64,000 bases of DNA from Candidatus Dormiibacterota bacterium. Lineage in GTDB: Bacteria; Vulcanimicrobiota; Vulcanimicrobiia; Vulcanimicrobiales; Vulcanimicrobiaceae. Below are positions 1-10,160 of the stretch, in pieces. Location of the stretch: positions 1-64,000 of the forward strand of contig DATKRS010000009.1 in NCBI GenBank assembly GCA_035532035.1, given 5' to 3'. A program made the position numbers and the translations under genes. The first letter of the stretch is position 1. Every line of letters starts with the position of its first letter. The notes under the pieces were generated by a model. That model was not told the origin of the DNA and ran no database searches. It saw nothing but the letters and a program-made list of their open reading frames with translations.

Positions 1-112
1 CCCGGCTTCAGCTCGATTAAGCTCTCTAGCAGCTTGACTCAAAGCGGTATTCTCTGTGATGTCCGTCGCTCCAGGAGGCGCGGCCTGTTTGCCGGCTAGC
101 CTATGATCGTGG

Positions 113-1264
113 CTAGATCTTCGGTAGGGTCGCGATAAACGCGTTGATATCGCGCAGTACTTCGTCCGTATTCGATATATAAACAAAGTGATCGGCATAG
201 GGGATAACGATGACTTTTGCATTCGGCAGGCCGCGCTTGAAGCCGTTGATCTGTCGTGCATCGTCGGCATTCTCTCTCGCCGTCCGCGCTTTGTCTTGCG
301 CTGTTCTTGCCATACGGTCGACGTCGTGCGGATGCGCGAAGATCGCGAGGATCGGATCGTCAATCGGCCCCTTGAATGATCGCGCTCCGTCGAGTACGGC
401 GATCCCGATCGGCGGCATGGGCGGGCGTCCCGGCGGCGGACTCAGATTCGGTCGCGTGCCACCGCCGTCGTATGCATACCAGTACCCCGCATCGAGATAG
501 ACGAGTCCGGCAACCTTTTGCGGATATCGCGTTCCGATGTCGCTCAACTCCTCGCCCGCGATCGAATGACCGATGAGCACAGGCTTCTCGATGTCGAGCG
601 CATTCATGACCGCGAGTACGTCATCTCCCAAACGGTCGACTGAGTAATTCGCGAGCGTAGGCGCGGGTTTGCTCGAGTTTCCGAAGCCGCGACGCGTCAT
701 CGAGTACACGTGATAGTGCTGTCTGAGGCCGGGAACGATCGCATAGACGTCGTGCCCCGTGTTTCCGAGGCCGGCGAGGAACAGCACAGGACGGCCCGTG
801 CCGCCCCAGTCGAGCGCTTCGACCGTCACGCCTGGCTGGACTTCGACCATCGTAACTTTTGGCCGAAGAACTGGCCACGAGGCATGTGCGACTCGATGGT
901 AGTTCATCGCGAGCTTCAGCGAGGGCCCTTGGGTGCTACTCCAGCTTCCATCCATCGTCGTATCGTTCGCGTTCAGTCTTGCACGATAGACCCGGTGGTA
1001 ATCGAGCCACGGCCCGGTGTCCATGTCAAACGTCATCGTCACCGTCGATCCGTTTACCTTGACCTTGTGCGTGACGATGGGCACCTCGCTCTCGTCGATG
1101 CTGTGGATCGTCACATCGTAGGTGCCGTCGCTTTTGGTAATGACCATGATGCGGCGTATGTGCCCGGTGGGTCCGTTCATCGTGCCTTCCCACGTTCCGG
1201 ACATGCCGGCGGGCGGTGAAGCGGCAACTAACAGAAAAGAAAGCAGAGCTATCATGTAGCGCAA
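113..1264 (-). CDS. secreted alpha/beta-hydrolase
   Basis: Probable exported serine hydrolase of the alpha/beta-hydrolase fold; the substrate cannot be told. After the start comes a hydrophobic export segment (IALLSFLLVAAS), then roughly 110 residues of beta-rich sequence beginning GTWEGTM, then the hydrolase domain beginning GRPVLFLAG. The nucleophile elbow GHSIAG and the late catalytic histidine in ADHFVY are visible. The usual HG oxyanion motif reads AG. Start choice: a TTG at 1264 has GGGGGA six bases upstream. The ATG at 1255 is 15 bases from that site, and the open frame further upstream to 1369 shows no signal peptide. It stands alone beside a transposase remnant. Fold assignment is firm; function is open. 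Confidence 0.8.
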   Translation of the reverse strand: MRYMIALLSFLLVAASPPAGMSGTWEGTMNGPTGHIRRIMVITKSDGTYDVTIHSIDESEVPIVTHKVKVNGSTVTMTFDMDTGPWLDYHRVYRARLNANDTTMDGSWSSTQGPSLKLAMNYHRVAHASWPVLRPKVTMVEVQPGVTVEALDWGGTGRPVLFLAGLGNTGHDVYAIVPGLRQHYHVYSMTRRGFGNSSKPAPTLANYSVDRLGDDVLAVMNALDIEKPVLIGHSIAGEELSDIGTRYPQKVAGLVYLDAGYWYAYDGGGTRPNLSPPPGRPPMPPIGIAVLDGARSFKGPIDDPILAIFAHPHDVDRMARTAQDKARTARENADDARQINGFKRGLPNAKVIVIPYADHFVYISNTDEVLRDINAFIATLPKI

Positions 1265-1446
1265 GGACGATCCCCCTATTCCCACAATTGGCCGTCCTTT
1301 TCGAGCCGCTGCCGGACGATTCCGGTCGTTTTTCCGGGCTCTCGGCAAGCCAAGCCGTCCATTCGGCACGACATGGTCTGGCTAAACGAACGCGCCAGTC
1401 GCACCGTGCAAGGCGCGAGCCGCGCGAGCATACGGATTCGCGAGAA

Positions 1447-1683
1447 GTGGAGTTGCTCTTCATCGAGCCCGGCAAGCCGACGCAGAATGCCTTTATCGAG
1501 TCTTTTAACGCTCGCGTTCGCGACGAATTCCTCATTCCCAATCGCTTTCGCACGATCTTCGCCTTCAACGACACCGCAGAAGAGTGGCGCGTCGAGTATA
1601 ACACCACGCACCCGCATGCCGGTCTTGACGGAAGGACACCCGAGACGTTCCTAGCCCTTTACGAAACTACGCCAACTTCATAA
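1447..1683 (+). pseudogene. IS3-family transposase (OrfB) 3' remnant
   Basis: About 78 residues matching the C-terminal end of an IS3-type DDE transposase (integrase core). The typical run FIEPGKPTQNAFIESFN is present and contains the third catalytic acidic residue (Glu in FIESFN). It is followed by RVRDEFL and YNTTHPHAGLDGRTPETF, close to the family's usual C-terminus. The first two catalytic Asp residues and everything upstream are missing; sequence before 1447 in the same frame is not transposase-like. No terminal inverted repeats could be recognised. It is a dead fragment marking past insertion in this accessory zone. Confidence 0.85.
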
Positions 1684-1943
1684 GTTATTGCTGGCTTCAT
1701 GACGGGACCCATGCCAAGCGCTTTCCTCAATGATCCCAGCCTCAACCCACGCTTGCGAGATGCTGTGCAGCAGCTCTTCAATCAGGCTTCTTGCTAGCTC
1801 ATCCCGATTGGCTCGCCCCATGCGCGCCACGTTGCACGGCGCTGCGCAGCTGCGCGATCGCTAAGCGCTTAGATCGTTCAGCATTGAGCGCTTAGAGCAC
1901 GACGACGTGACGGCGATGCTCGGTATTTGGTGACTGCTTCGGC
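1684..1943. other. intergenic stretch with a repeat and no clear gene
   Basis: Holds a very short open frame (1699-1797, 32 codons, MTGPMPSAFLNDP...) with no recognisable similarity, and the first copy of a 20-base repeat at 1812-1831. A GATCGCTAAGCGCTTAG palindromic stretch follows near 1856. Nothing else can be supported. Confidence 0.4.
1812..1831 (+). repeat. 20-base repeat, copy 1
   Basis: The sequence CTCGCCCCATGCGCGCCACG is identical to 7261-7280. In both places it is followed within about 25-40 bases by GCGATCGCT(T)AAG/TAG-type palindromic bases, and in both places it lies just beyond the 3' end of a propeller-repeat lipoprotein gene. Confidence 0.7.
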
Positions 1944-2984
1944 TTACCTCGGGTAGATCGCGAGGTAGTACGGCTCGCTGAGGCCTGAGATGACTGTGGG
2001 CGTGCCCGTGTAACTGCCCTTCGTGTAGATCTTCACTTCACTGTTCTCGTAATCCGCAACGAAGAGCCTGCCCTTACTGTCGATCGCGAGCGATTGTATG
2101 TACGAGCCGAAGCCGGTGATGGTCGTTGCCGGCGCACTGGTATAGTTCCCCTTCGTATATTCGGTTACTGTACCGATGGTATAATTCGCGACGAAGAGAT
2201 CGCCGGAAGTGTCGAGTGCGATGGCGTACGGGTCGTCAACACCGTTCGAGATCGTTGCAATGGGTGCGCCCGTGTAGTTGCCCCTCGCATATTCGGTAAC
2301 AGTGCTGTTGTTTGCGTTGGCAACGAAGAGGTCTCCGGAGGAATCGAGGACGAGCTGCGCGGGGTCGTTCAGTCCATTCGAAATCGTCGCAATCGGAGCG
2401 CCGGAATAGCTGCCCTTTGCATACTCGGTCACCGTGCTATTGCTATGGTTTGACACGAAAAGGTCGCCGGACGAGTCCACGGCGAGCCCGAAGTCGGGAC
2501 CGTCGACGCCGTTGCTGATCGCTACCGGCGCTCCGGTATAGTTGCCAGCAACGTACTCATTAACCGAGCCGTTATCGTTCGCAACGAAGACATCTGAGGA
2601 GCTGTCGGTAATGATGACGTCGGGGTTATTGATTCCGTTGGAGATGGTCACGGCGGGAGCGCCCGCATAGTTTCCCTTCGTATACTCCGTCACGGTGCTA
2701 TTACCATAGTTCGCGACCCAAAGATTGCCCGAGCTATCGACCGTCAAGGGATACGGGCCATTAATGCCGTTCGAGATCGTCGTGGCTGCACCGGTGAACG
2801 GCGCGCGATACTCGTTCACCGTGCTATTGCCGTAGTTCGCTACGAACAGCGTGTTTGACGCTGGTACTTCTCCGCCGGGCGGGTTGAATGCCGTGCCGAC
2901 GCTCTTACACGCGCCGAGCGAAAGAAGCGCGAGGACGACGAGCGCGATGCCTAGCCGAGAAGCGACCATACTAGAAGCGGCCAT
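1944..2984 (-). CDS. propeller-repeat lipoprotein
   Basis: Predicted surface lipoprotein of 346 residues. The signal peptide ends in a lipobox (LSLGAC, Cys about residue 26). The mature part is made of seven imperfect units of about 42 residues with the pattern DLFVANxxNSTVTEYxxGNYTGAPxxTISNG. This is the look of an NHL/SMP-30-like beta-propeller, but no catalytic residues stand out. Start at 2984 is supported by AAGGAGG about nine bases upstream. A paralogue with the same unit lies at 6269-7156. The repeats may act as a binding scaffold; that is inference. Confidence 0.75.
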   Translation of the reverse strand: MAASSMVASRLGIALVVLALLSLGACKSVGTAFNPPGGEVPASNTLFVANYGNSTVNEYRAPFTGAATTISNGINGPYPLTVDSSGNLWVANYGNSTVTEYTKGNYAGAPAVTISNGINNPDVIITDSSSDVFVANDNGSVNEYVAGNYTGAPVAISNGVDGPDFGLAVDSSGDLFVSNHSNSTVTEYAKGSYSGAPIATISNGLNDPAQLVLDSSGDLFVANANNSTVTEYARGNYTGAPIATISNGVDDPYAIALDTSGDLFVANYTIGTVTEYTKGNYTSAPATTITGFGSYIQSLAIDSKGRLFVADYENSEVKIYTKGSYTGTPTVISGLSEPYYLAIYPR

Positions 2985-4961
<1,977 letters not shown>

Positions 4962-5110
4962 GTCGAGCGAGGGCGTAGCGCTCGACTGCAGAACCCATGC
5001 TGCCCGGAGGTGCGTATGCTTGGCCTCAAGCGTACTGCCTCAGTCTCTTCTCTCGAAATAGCATCCTTCGCGCCATGGGTTGTGGCTGCGAGCTAAGCAT
5101 GAGGGTTCTG

Positions 5111-5623
5111 ATGCATAAGATTTGGAGTCGCGTGAAAGGGCTTCTACGCTTATCGGACACGATCATCGGGATTATCGCAGGGCTTTTTGGGGTGTACGGC
5201 GGGATCAAAGAAACCATAGGGTGGCCAAAAATCATCAGCCGACTAGAAGGCTCGTCCCTTCCCCTCGTGCGGCATGCGGCGGGAGCTTTGTCTCTCATCG
5301 TATCAAAGATGCCGCCTCTGTCGTTACCAGTGATCCTGATCGTGCTCGCGATAACTATCGTGGTTTGGATCATTCTCCGTCGTCGCGGTTTTGAGAAAAT
5401 GGCATTCGAAACATCAAGGGGGTTAGATCGTCTTGGGAATCAGCGCAACGGTGAGAGGGCCATGGCAGCCTATTTTCAGGATTATGATCCAATCGTTATG
5501 CAAGAGATCGTACCCAGGCTCTCTGATCCTGCCGATCGCCAGTACATTATGAACCTGCGCTCGAAAATGGCAGAAAAAGGTGACATCCAGAGACTTGCCG
5601 CGCGATTACGAATCGCCATCTGA
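5111..5623 (+). CDS. two-helix membrane protein, unknown function
   Basis: Not recognised. From the ATG at 5111 (GAGGG five bases upstream) it is 170 residues. Two hydrophobic segments are visible: TIIGIIAGLFGVYGGI near residue 16 and LPVILIVLAITIVVWIIL near residue 73, the second followed by basic RRR. A soluble C-terminal tail of about 80 residues (FQDYDPIVMQEIVPRL...) follows. An upstream extension to 4997 is open but lacks a ribosome site. Base composition is visibly more AT-rich than the flanking core genes, which suggests recent transfer along with the surrounding broken genes. Confidence 0.5.
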   Translation: MHKIWSRVKGLLRLSDTIIGIIAGLFGVYGGIKETIGWPKIISRLEGSSLPLVRHAAGALSLIVSKMPPLSLPVILIVLAITIVVWIILRRRGFEKMAFETSRGLDRLGNQRNGERAMAAYFQDYDPIVMQEIVPRLSDPADRQYIMNLRSKMAEKGDIQRLAARLRIAI

Positions 5624-5669
5624 AGAAGATCGCGATAAGTAGTGTATGCTGGATGATGGTTCACCATAG

Positions 5670-5951
5670 CAGCGAATCGTCTCGCTCGAGGAGGTCGAGG
5701 AAGGCCGTGTCCACGATCCGCAAAGCGTCTGCACCGAGTATCCGCATGCGAGGCGCGAGCGCGAGGCGTGGCTCGAGGTGGTCGCGAGACTCAAGGCCCT
5801 GACCAAGAGCCAGTTGCGAGGCCTCGCAGCCCGAATCGGGCTCTCGTCCGGCCCAATCATAGACCAGCACCGTTCCGCCCGCATTCCGGGCCGGTCTATG
5901 AGGCGTTCCGGAACAGAACGGGAACGCCGGTGCGCTATCTTCGTGCCATGA
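5670..5951 (+). pseudogene. decayed second copy of the polymerase-like C-terminus
   Basis: In this frame the translation contains SLEEVEEGRVHDPQSVCTEY and then REREAWLEVVARLKALTKSQL. This aligns with LLEEVEEGSIHDAGSVYTEY and REREAWLRDIVPKLKAVSLKEL near the end of the 3771-4961 gene. The following RGLAARIGLSSGPI matches the helix-turn-helix. A stop at 5667 cuts the frame upstream, and the last 25 residues diverge. It has no start of its own and is a remnant of a paralogue, so the region once held two related genes. Its TGA overlaps the ATG of the next gene. Confidence 0.75.
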
Positions 5952-6136
5952 GTCGGCGCAAGTACGCCTTCTTGGTCAATCTCTGGTTGGAGACCGAGAG
6001 CGAGGAAGCGCCGGGGGCTCGCCGCTGGCGCGGCAGCGTCGAACGTCTCTCGACTCGGCAGCGCCTCTACTTCAACGATCTCACCGAGCTGGTTGCTTTT
6101 CTCGCGACCTCGACCGGTAGGCGCGACGTGAACTGA
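5948..6136 (+). CDS. small hypothetical protein
   Basis: 62 residues, MSRRKYAFLVNLWLE..., with a central WRGSVERL and a C-terminal YFNDLTELVAFLA. The layout (beta-strand start, W-R-G-S-V-E-x-L strand, then FxxLxxLxxFL helix) resembles small uncharacterised proteins found in Chloroflexi and similar bacteria. I recognise the pattern but know no function. The ATG at 5948 overlaps the TGA of the upstream remnant, so it may once have been translationally coupled to the complete polymerase-like gene. Confidence 0.5.
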   Translation: MSRRKYAFLVNLWLETESEEAPGARRWRGSVERLSTRQRLYFNDLTELVAFLATSTGRRDVN

Positions 6137-6268
6137 GGGTGAGAAGGGCCGGAACGTTTTGGGAACGGTCGCGTGCTAGGTTGACGCATCGCTAGTTCCT
6201 TGGAGAAGGTTCTCATGCGTAAGGGAAATTGCTCGTTCGTCCTGCTTTGCTGAAGGAGTATCCTGAGT

Positions 6269-7156
6269 ATGAAGTGTCTATCGGTTTCGTGCCTTGGGCT
6301 TGCCTTGATCGCCCTGGGGTTCTCTGGCTGCCACTCGAGTGGCATCACCCCGAACACACCCACCCCGAGCACACCCCCGCCGCAGACGCTTTTCGTCGCG
6401 AACTTCAACGGCACCGTGATGGAGTATGCCCCGCCGTACAGCGGCTCGCCGACAACGACTATCTCGACCGGCGAGCCATGGGCCCTGGCACTCAACTCCT
6501 CCGACGATCTCTTCGTCGCGAACTCTCATGCAGCCAACACCGTGACCGAATATGCACCGCCGTACACGGGGGCGCCGATAGCGACCGTCTCCAACGGCGT
6601 ATGCGCTGCTGAGGGTGTCGCACTCAACTCCTCCGGTGATCTCTTCGTAGGGAACTATTGCAACGGCACCAGCAACGTAACGGAGTACGCACCGCCCTAC
6701 ACCGGAGCGCCGATAGCGACTATCACAAACAGCGTGGGCAGTGCTGAAGGGGTAGCATTCAACTCCTCCGACGACCTCTTCATCGCGAACGATAATAACG
6801 TGACGGAGTACGCAGCGCCGTACACCGGAGCGCCGATAGCGACTATCACAAACAGCGTGACCGCTGCTGTAGCCGTGGCGTTCAACTCCTCCGGCGATCT
6901 CTTCGTCGCGAACGCTAATACCCCCGGTAACGTGACGGAGTACGCACCGCCGTACACCGGTGCGCCGATAGCGACCATCACCACTGATGTGACCATTCCC
7001 TATGGTCTGGCACTCAATTCCTCCGGCGATCTCTTCGTGGCGAACTCTGGCAACGGCACCGTGACGGAGTACGCATCACCGTACACGGGCTCGCCGATAG
7101 CGACCATCACGATCAACGGGAGCAGCAGGCTCAAAGGCCTGGCGATAACGAAGTAG
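6269..7156 (+). CDS. propeller-repeat lipoprotein, YAPPYTGAPIATI type
   Basis: 295-residue lipoprotein. The signal peptide ends with lipobox GFSGC (Cys21). A Pro/Thr linker (TPNTPTPSTPPP) leads to six repeats of about 42 residues of pattern DLFVANxxxGTVTEYAPPYTGAPIATITN. The unit matches that of the 1944-2984 protein, so the two are paralogues. At DNA level the repeats are nearly identical in places: a 35-base run starting at 6702 recurs at 6828, which points to recent tandem duplication. AGGAG lies about ten bases before the ATG. A 12-codon open frame with its own GGAG site (6215-6253, ending LLC) precedes it and might be a leader peptide. Confidence 0.75.
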   Translation: MKCLSVSCLGLALIALGFSGCHSSGITPNTPTPSTPPPQTLFVANFNGTVMEYAPPYSGSPTTTISTGEPWALALNSSDDLFVANSHAANTVTEYAPPYTGAPIATVSNGVCAAEGVALNSSGDLFVGNYCNGTSNVTEYAPPYTGAPIATITNSVGSAEGVAFNSSDDLFIANDNNVTEYAAPYTGAPIATITNSVTAAVAVAFNSSGDLFVANANTPGNVTEYAPPYTGAPIATITTDVTIPYGLALNSSGDLFVANSGNGTVTEYASPYTGSPIATITINGSSRLKGLAITK

Positions 7157-7168
7157 CTCGCGGATGTG

Positions 7169-7206
7169 GTAGGACAGGAGCCGCAGATCTGCTGCTCCTG
7201 TCCTAC
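7169..7206. terminator. 13-bp inverted repeat between convergent genes
   Basis: GTAGGACAGGAGC (7169-7181) is perfectly complementary to 7194-7206. The 12-base loop itself contains the palindrome GCAGATCTGC. There is no T tract, so a Rho-independent terminator is likely but not textbook. Confidence 0.55.
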
Positions 7207-7260
7207 GCCCCGCTAGAAGATACGAGCCGCTCGGATCGAGCGCAAGCAACGGTGACGCCC

Positions 7261-7280
7261 CTCGCCCCATGCGCGCCACG
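7261..7280 (+). repeat. 20-base repeat, copy 2
   Basis: Identical to 1812-1831. It is followed by CTGCGCGACACTGCG and then GCGATCGCTTAG, again a palindrome-rich tail like that of copy 1. Confidence 0.7.
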
Positions 7281-7538
7281 CTGCGCGACACTGCGATGCC
7301 CGCGATCGCTTAGAGATTCGCGCTTAGCGCGTTGCGCCGAGATCGCTTAGCGCCGCACGCCGATCGCGTAGCGCTGTGCGGCCCACGTGACGAACTCGGG
7401 GCTTTGCAGGCCTTGATTTAGCACCGCTAAGAGCCCATGCGCCGCAAAGCCTTGCAGCATAAGGCTTTGCGCTCAGAGGCTCGGCGCCGATGGCCCGGGA
7501 CAGGAGGGCTCGTCTTGGATCGCTTAACTCCTATCCCC

Positions 7539-10154
7539 TTATGCGGCGGCGCCGTGGCACTTCTTATATTTTTTGCCGCTGCCGCACGGGCATAAATCGT
7601 TTCGTCCGACTTTCGGTTGGTCGCGATGCGTCGGCTTCGCCGGCTCGTCGTCGCCACGGTTGGTGTGCATGCGCTGCAGACGCGGGCCGGGAGGCGGCGG
7701 CAGCGGCCCCATGGGTGCGCCGACCGGCACCAGCTCCGGAGACGTGCTTTGCGTCGGCGGTAAGGTGAACGGCGGCGGAGGCGGCGCTTGGCCTGCGCCC
7801 GGGCCCTGCTCCACCACCACGCGGAAGACGCCTTTGATCGCTTCGTCCGCGATGTTGTTCTTCAGCGACTCGAATATCTCGAAGGCTTCCTTCTCGTATT
7901 CGACGCGCGGATCGCGCTGGCCATAGCCACGCAGACCGATGCCGGTTTTGAGATGGTCCATGACATAGAGATGGTCCACCCATTGACGGTCGATGATCGG
8001 CAACAGAAGATAGCGCGATTCGATGACGCGCATCAACTCCGGCGTGATCTCGCGCTCCTTCTCTTCGTAGGCCTCAATCGCGGCCGCACGCACCATGCCG
8101 CGAATCTCATCGCGGTCTCTCTTCTCGAAGCTCGTCTCCGACAATCGCTTGCGTATGGGGAAGACCGCCTCGAGCGCGTTCAGCAGCTCGGTGAGGTCCC
8201 ATTCGGCCGGGCTCGCGTTCTCGGGCGCGTTGTGCTCCAGCGCCTCGTCGACTTTCGCCTCGAGCGACTGCAGCATGAAGGCGCGCGTATCGAACGTACC
8301 TTCCAATATCGCCCGGCGATCGCCGTAGATCACTTCGCGCTGTTTATTCATCACGTCGTCGTACTCGAGGACGTGTTTGCGAATCTCGTAGTTGTGATTC
8401 TCGACCTTGCTCTGCGCGCGTTCGATCGACTTCGTCACGAGGCCCGATTCGATCGGCGCCTCGTCGGTGAAGCCGACGCGCTCCATGATCGCGTTCATGC
8501 GCTCGCCGCCGAAGAGCCGCATGACCTCATCTTCCAGCGAAACGTAGAACCGCGACGAGCCGGGGTCGCCTTGGCGCCCCGAGCGTCCGCGCAGCTGGTT
8601 GTCGATGCGTCGCGACTCGTGACGCTCCGTGCCGATGATGTGCAGGCCGCCGGCTTGCGGGACGCCGTCGCCGAGCTTGATGTCGGTGCCGCGGCCCGCC
8701 ATGTTCGTGGCGATCGTCACCTGCCCGGGCTGCCCGGCGTCTTTGATGATCTCCGCCTCTTGCTCGTGGTACTTGGCGTTGAGCACGTTGCACTCGACGC
8801 CCTTGCGCCGCAGCATCGCCGCGAGCGTCTCGCTCTTCTCGATCGAGCGCGTCCCGACGAGCACGGGCCGGCCCTTCTGATGCTCGTTCACGATCTCGTC
8901 GACGACGGCTTGGAACTTCGCCTTTTCCGACTTGAAGACGATATCTGAGTTATCCTTACGAACCATCGGCATGTTCGTCGGGATGACGACGACGTCGAGC
9001 CCGTAGATGTCGCGAAACTCGCGCTCTTCCGTCTTTGCCGTGCCGGTCATGCCGGCGAGGTGATCGTAGAGCCTGAAGAGATTCTGAAACGTAATGGTGG
9101 CGAGCGTCTGATCCTCGCCGCGAACCTTGATGCCTTCTTTGGCTTCAATCGCCTGATGGATGCCGTCGGAGTATCGCCGCCCGTACATCAACCGGCCGGT
9201 GAACTCATCGACGATGATGATCTCGCCTTCCTTGACGATGTACTGCTGGTCGCGATGAAAGAGATGCCAAGCCTTCAACGCCGCGTTGAGCTGATGGGTG
9301 AGCTCGATGTTGCGCTGGTCGTAGAGATTCTGGATGCCGAGCATCTTCTCGACTTTGGCAACGCCGGCTTCCGTGATCGGCACGGCATGAGCCTTTTCGT
9401 CGACGGTAAAATCTTCGTCTTTACGCAGACGCGGGACGATCTGGGCGAACTTCTCGTACAGCTCCGTCGCCTCGGTGCTGGGGCCGCTGATGATGAGCGG
9501 CGTGCGCGCCTCGTCGATGAGGATCGAATCGACCTCGTCGACGAGCGCGAAGTACAGCTCGCGCTGCACGAGATCCTCGACTTGCCAAGCCATGTTGTCG
9601 CGCAGATAATCGAAGCCGACCTCGTTGTTCGTCACGTACGTGACGTCGCAAAGATAGGCCGCACGCCGTTGCGCGGGGTCGAGGTCGTGCTGGATGATGC
9701 CGACGCTCAACCCAAGAAACTCGTAGACGGGGCTCATCCACTCGGCGTCGCGCCGGGCAAGGTAGTCGTTGACGGTCACGACGTGAACGCCGCGCCCCTC
9801 GAGCGCCCGCGCGTAGACGGGAAGGGTCGCGACGAGGGTCTTGCCTTCGCCGGTCTTCATCTCCGCGATGCGGCCTTCGTAGAGCACCTGGCCACCCATG
9901 ATCTGGACGTCGAACGGACGCATGCCAAGCGCTCTACGACTCGCCTCGCGAGCGACCGCGAAGACCTCGGGCAGCAGGTCGTCGAGCGTCTCACCCGCTT
10001 CGAGGCGGCCGCGGAACTCGGGCGTTTTTGCCCGCAGCTCGTCGTCGGAGAGCGCCTTCATGGGCTCTTCGAAGGTGTTGACGCGCTCGGCCGTACGCCG
10101 TAGGCGCGCGACCTCTCGTTCGTTCCCGTCGATCAGGGCCTTGAGAAATGCCAT
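7539..10154 (-). CDS. secA: preprotein translocase ATPase SecA
   Basis: Motor of the Sec pathway; it drives unfolded proteins through SecYEG. At 871 residues it has the normal length. Visible parts are the Walker A KTGEGKTL near residue 100, [13 protein letters not shown], the Walker B/DEAD-like [17 protein letters not shown], the second-motor motifs [11 protein letters not shown] and [15 protein letters not shown], and a C-terminal zinc-binding tail [15 protein letters not shown] Pro-rich linker precedes the tail. It is the last gene of a long minus-strand series and lies six bases after the histidine kinase. No second secA is in the window. Confidence 0.98.
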   Translation of the reverse strand: MAFLKALIDGNEREVARLRRTAERVNTFEEPMKALSDDELRAKTPEFRGRLEAGETLDDLLPEVFAVAREASRRALGMRPFDVQIMGGQVLYEGRIAEMKTGEGKTLVATLPVYARALEGRGVHVVTVNDYLARRDAEWMSPVYEFLGLSVGIIQHDLDPAQRRAAYLCDVTYVTNNEVGFDYLRDNMAWQVEDLVQRELYFALVDEVDSILIDEARTPLIISGPSTEATELYEKFAQIVPRLRKDEDFTVDEKAHAVPITEAGVAKVEKMLGIQNLYDQRNIELTHQLNAALKAWHLFHRDQQYIVKEGEIIIVDEFTGRLMYGRRYSDGIHQAIEAKEGIKVRGEDQTLATITFQNLFRLYDHLAGMTGTAKTEEREFRDIYGLDVVVIPTNMPMVRKDNSDIVFKSEKAKFQAVVDEIVNEHQKGRPVLVGTRSIEKSETLAAMLRRKGVECNVLNAKYHEQEAEIIKDAGQPGQVTIATNMAGRGTDIKLGDGVPQAGGLHIIGTERHESRRIDNQLRGRSGRQGDPGSSRFYVSLEDEVMRLFGGERMNAIMERVGFTDEAPIESGLVTKSIERAQSKVENHNYEIRKHVLEYDDVMNKQREVIYGDRRAILEGTFDTRAFMLQSLEAKVDEALEHNAPENASPAEWDLTELLNALEAVFPIRKRLSETSFEKRDRDEIRGMVRAAAIEAYEEKEREITPELMRVIESRYLLLPIIDRQWVDHLYVMDHLKTGIGLRGYGQRDPRVEYEKEAFEIFESLKNNIADEAIKGVFRVVVEQGPGAGQAPPPPPFTLPPTQSTSPELVPVGAPMGPLPPPPGPRLQRMHTNRGDDEPAKPTHRDQPKVGRNDLCPCGSGKKYKKCHGAAA

Positions 10155-10160
10155 TATCTC

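Larger units (their letters stand above)
7157..7538. other. intergenic stretch with hairpin and repeats
   Basis: Starts with a long inverted repeat (7169-7206), then the second copy of the 20-base repeat (7261-7280). Three GATCGC(T/G)TAG boxes follow at 7304, 7341 and 7362, with further short palindromes. No gene is supported. The plus-strand lipoprotein and the minus-strand secA converge here. Confidence 0.6.

Noticed and set aside
1-112. An open minus-strand frame at the left edge (reads ITENTALSQAARELNRAEAG).
   Set aside because: It has no start codon within the window and no recognised similarity, so it cannot be called.
7788-8948. Long plus-strand open frames (also 9060-10103) opposite secA.
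   Set aside because: SecA is complete on the minus strand; these are composition shadows with no domain and no ribosome site.
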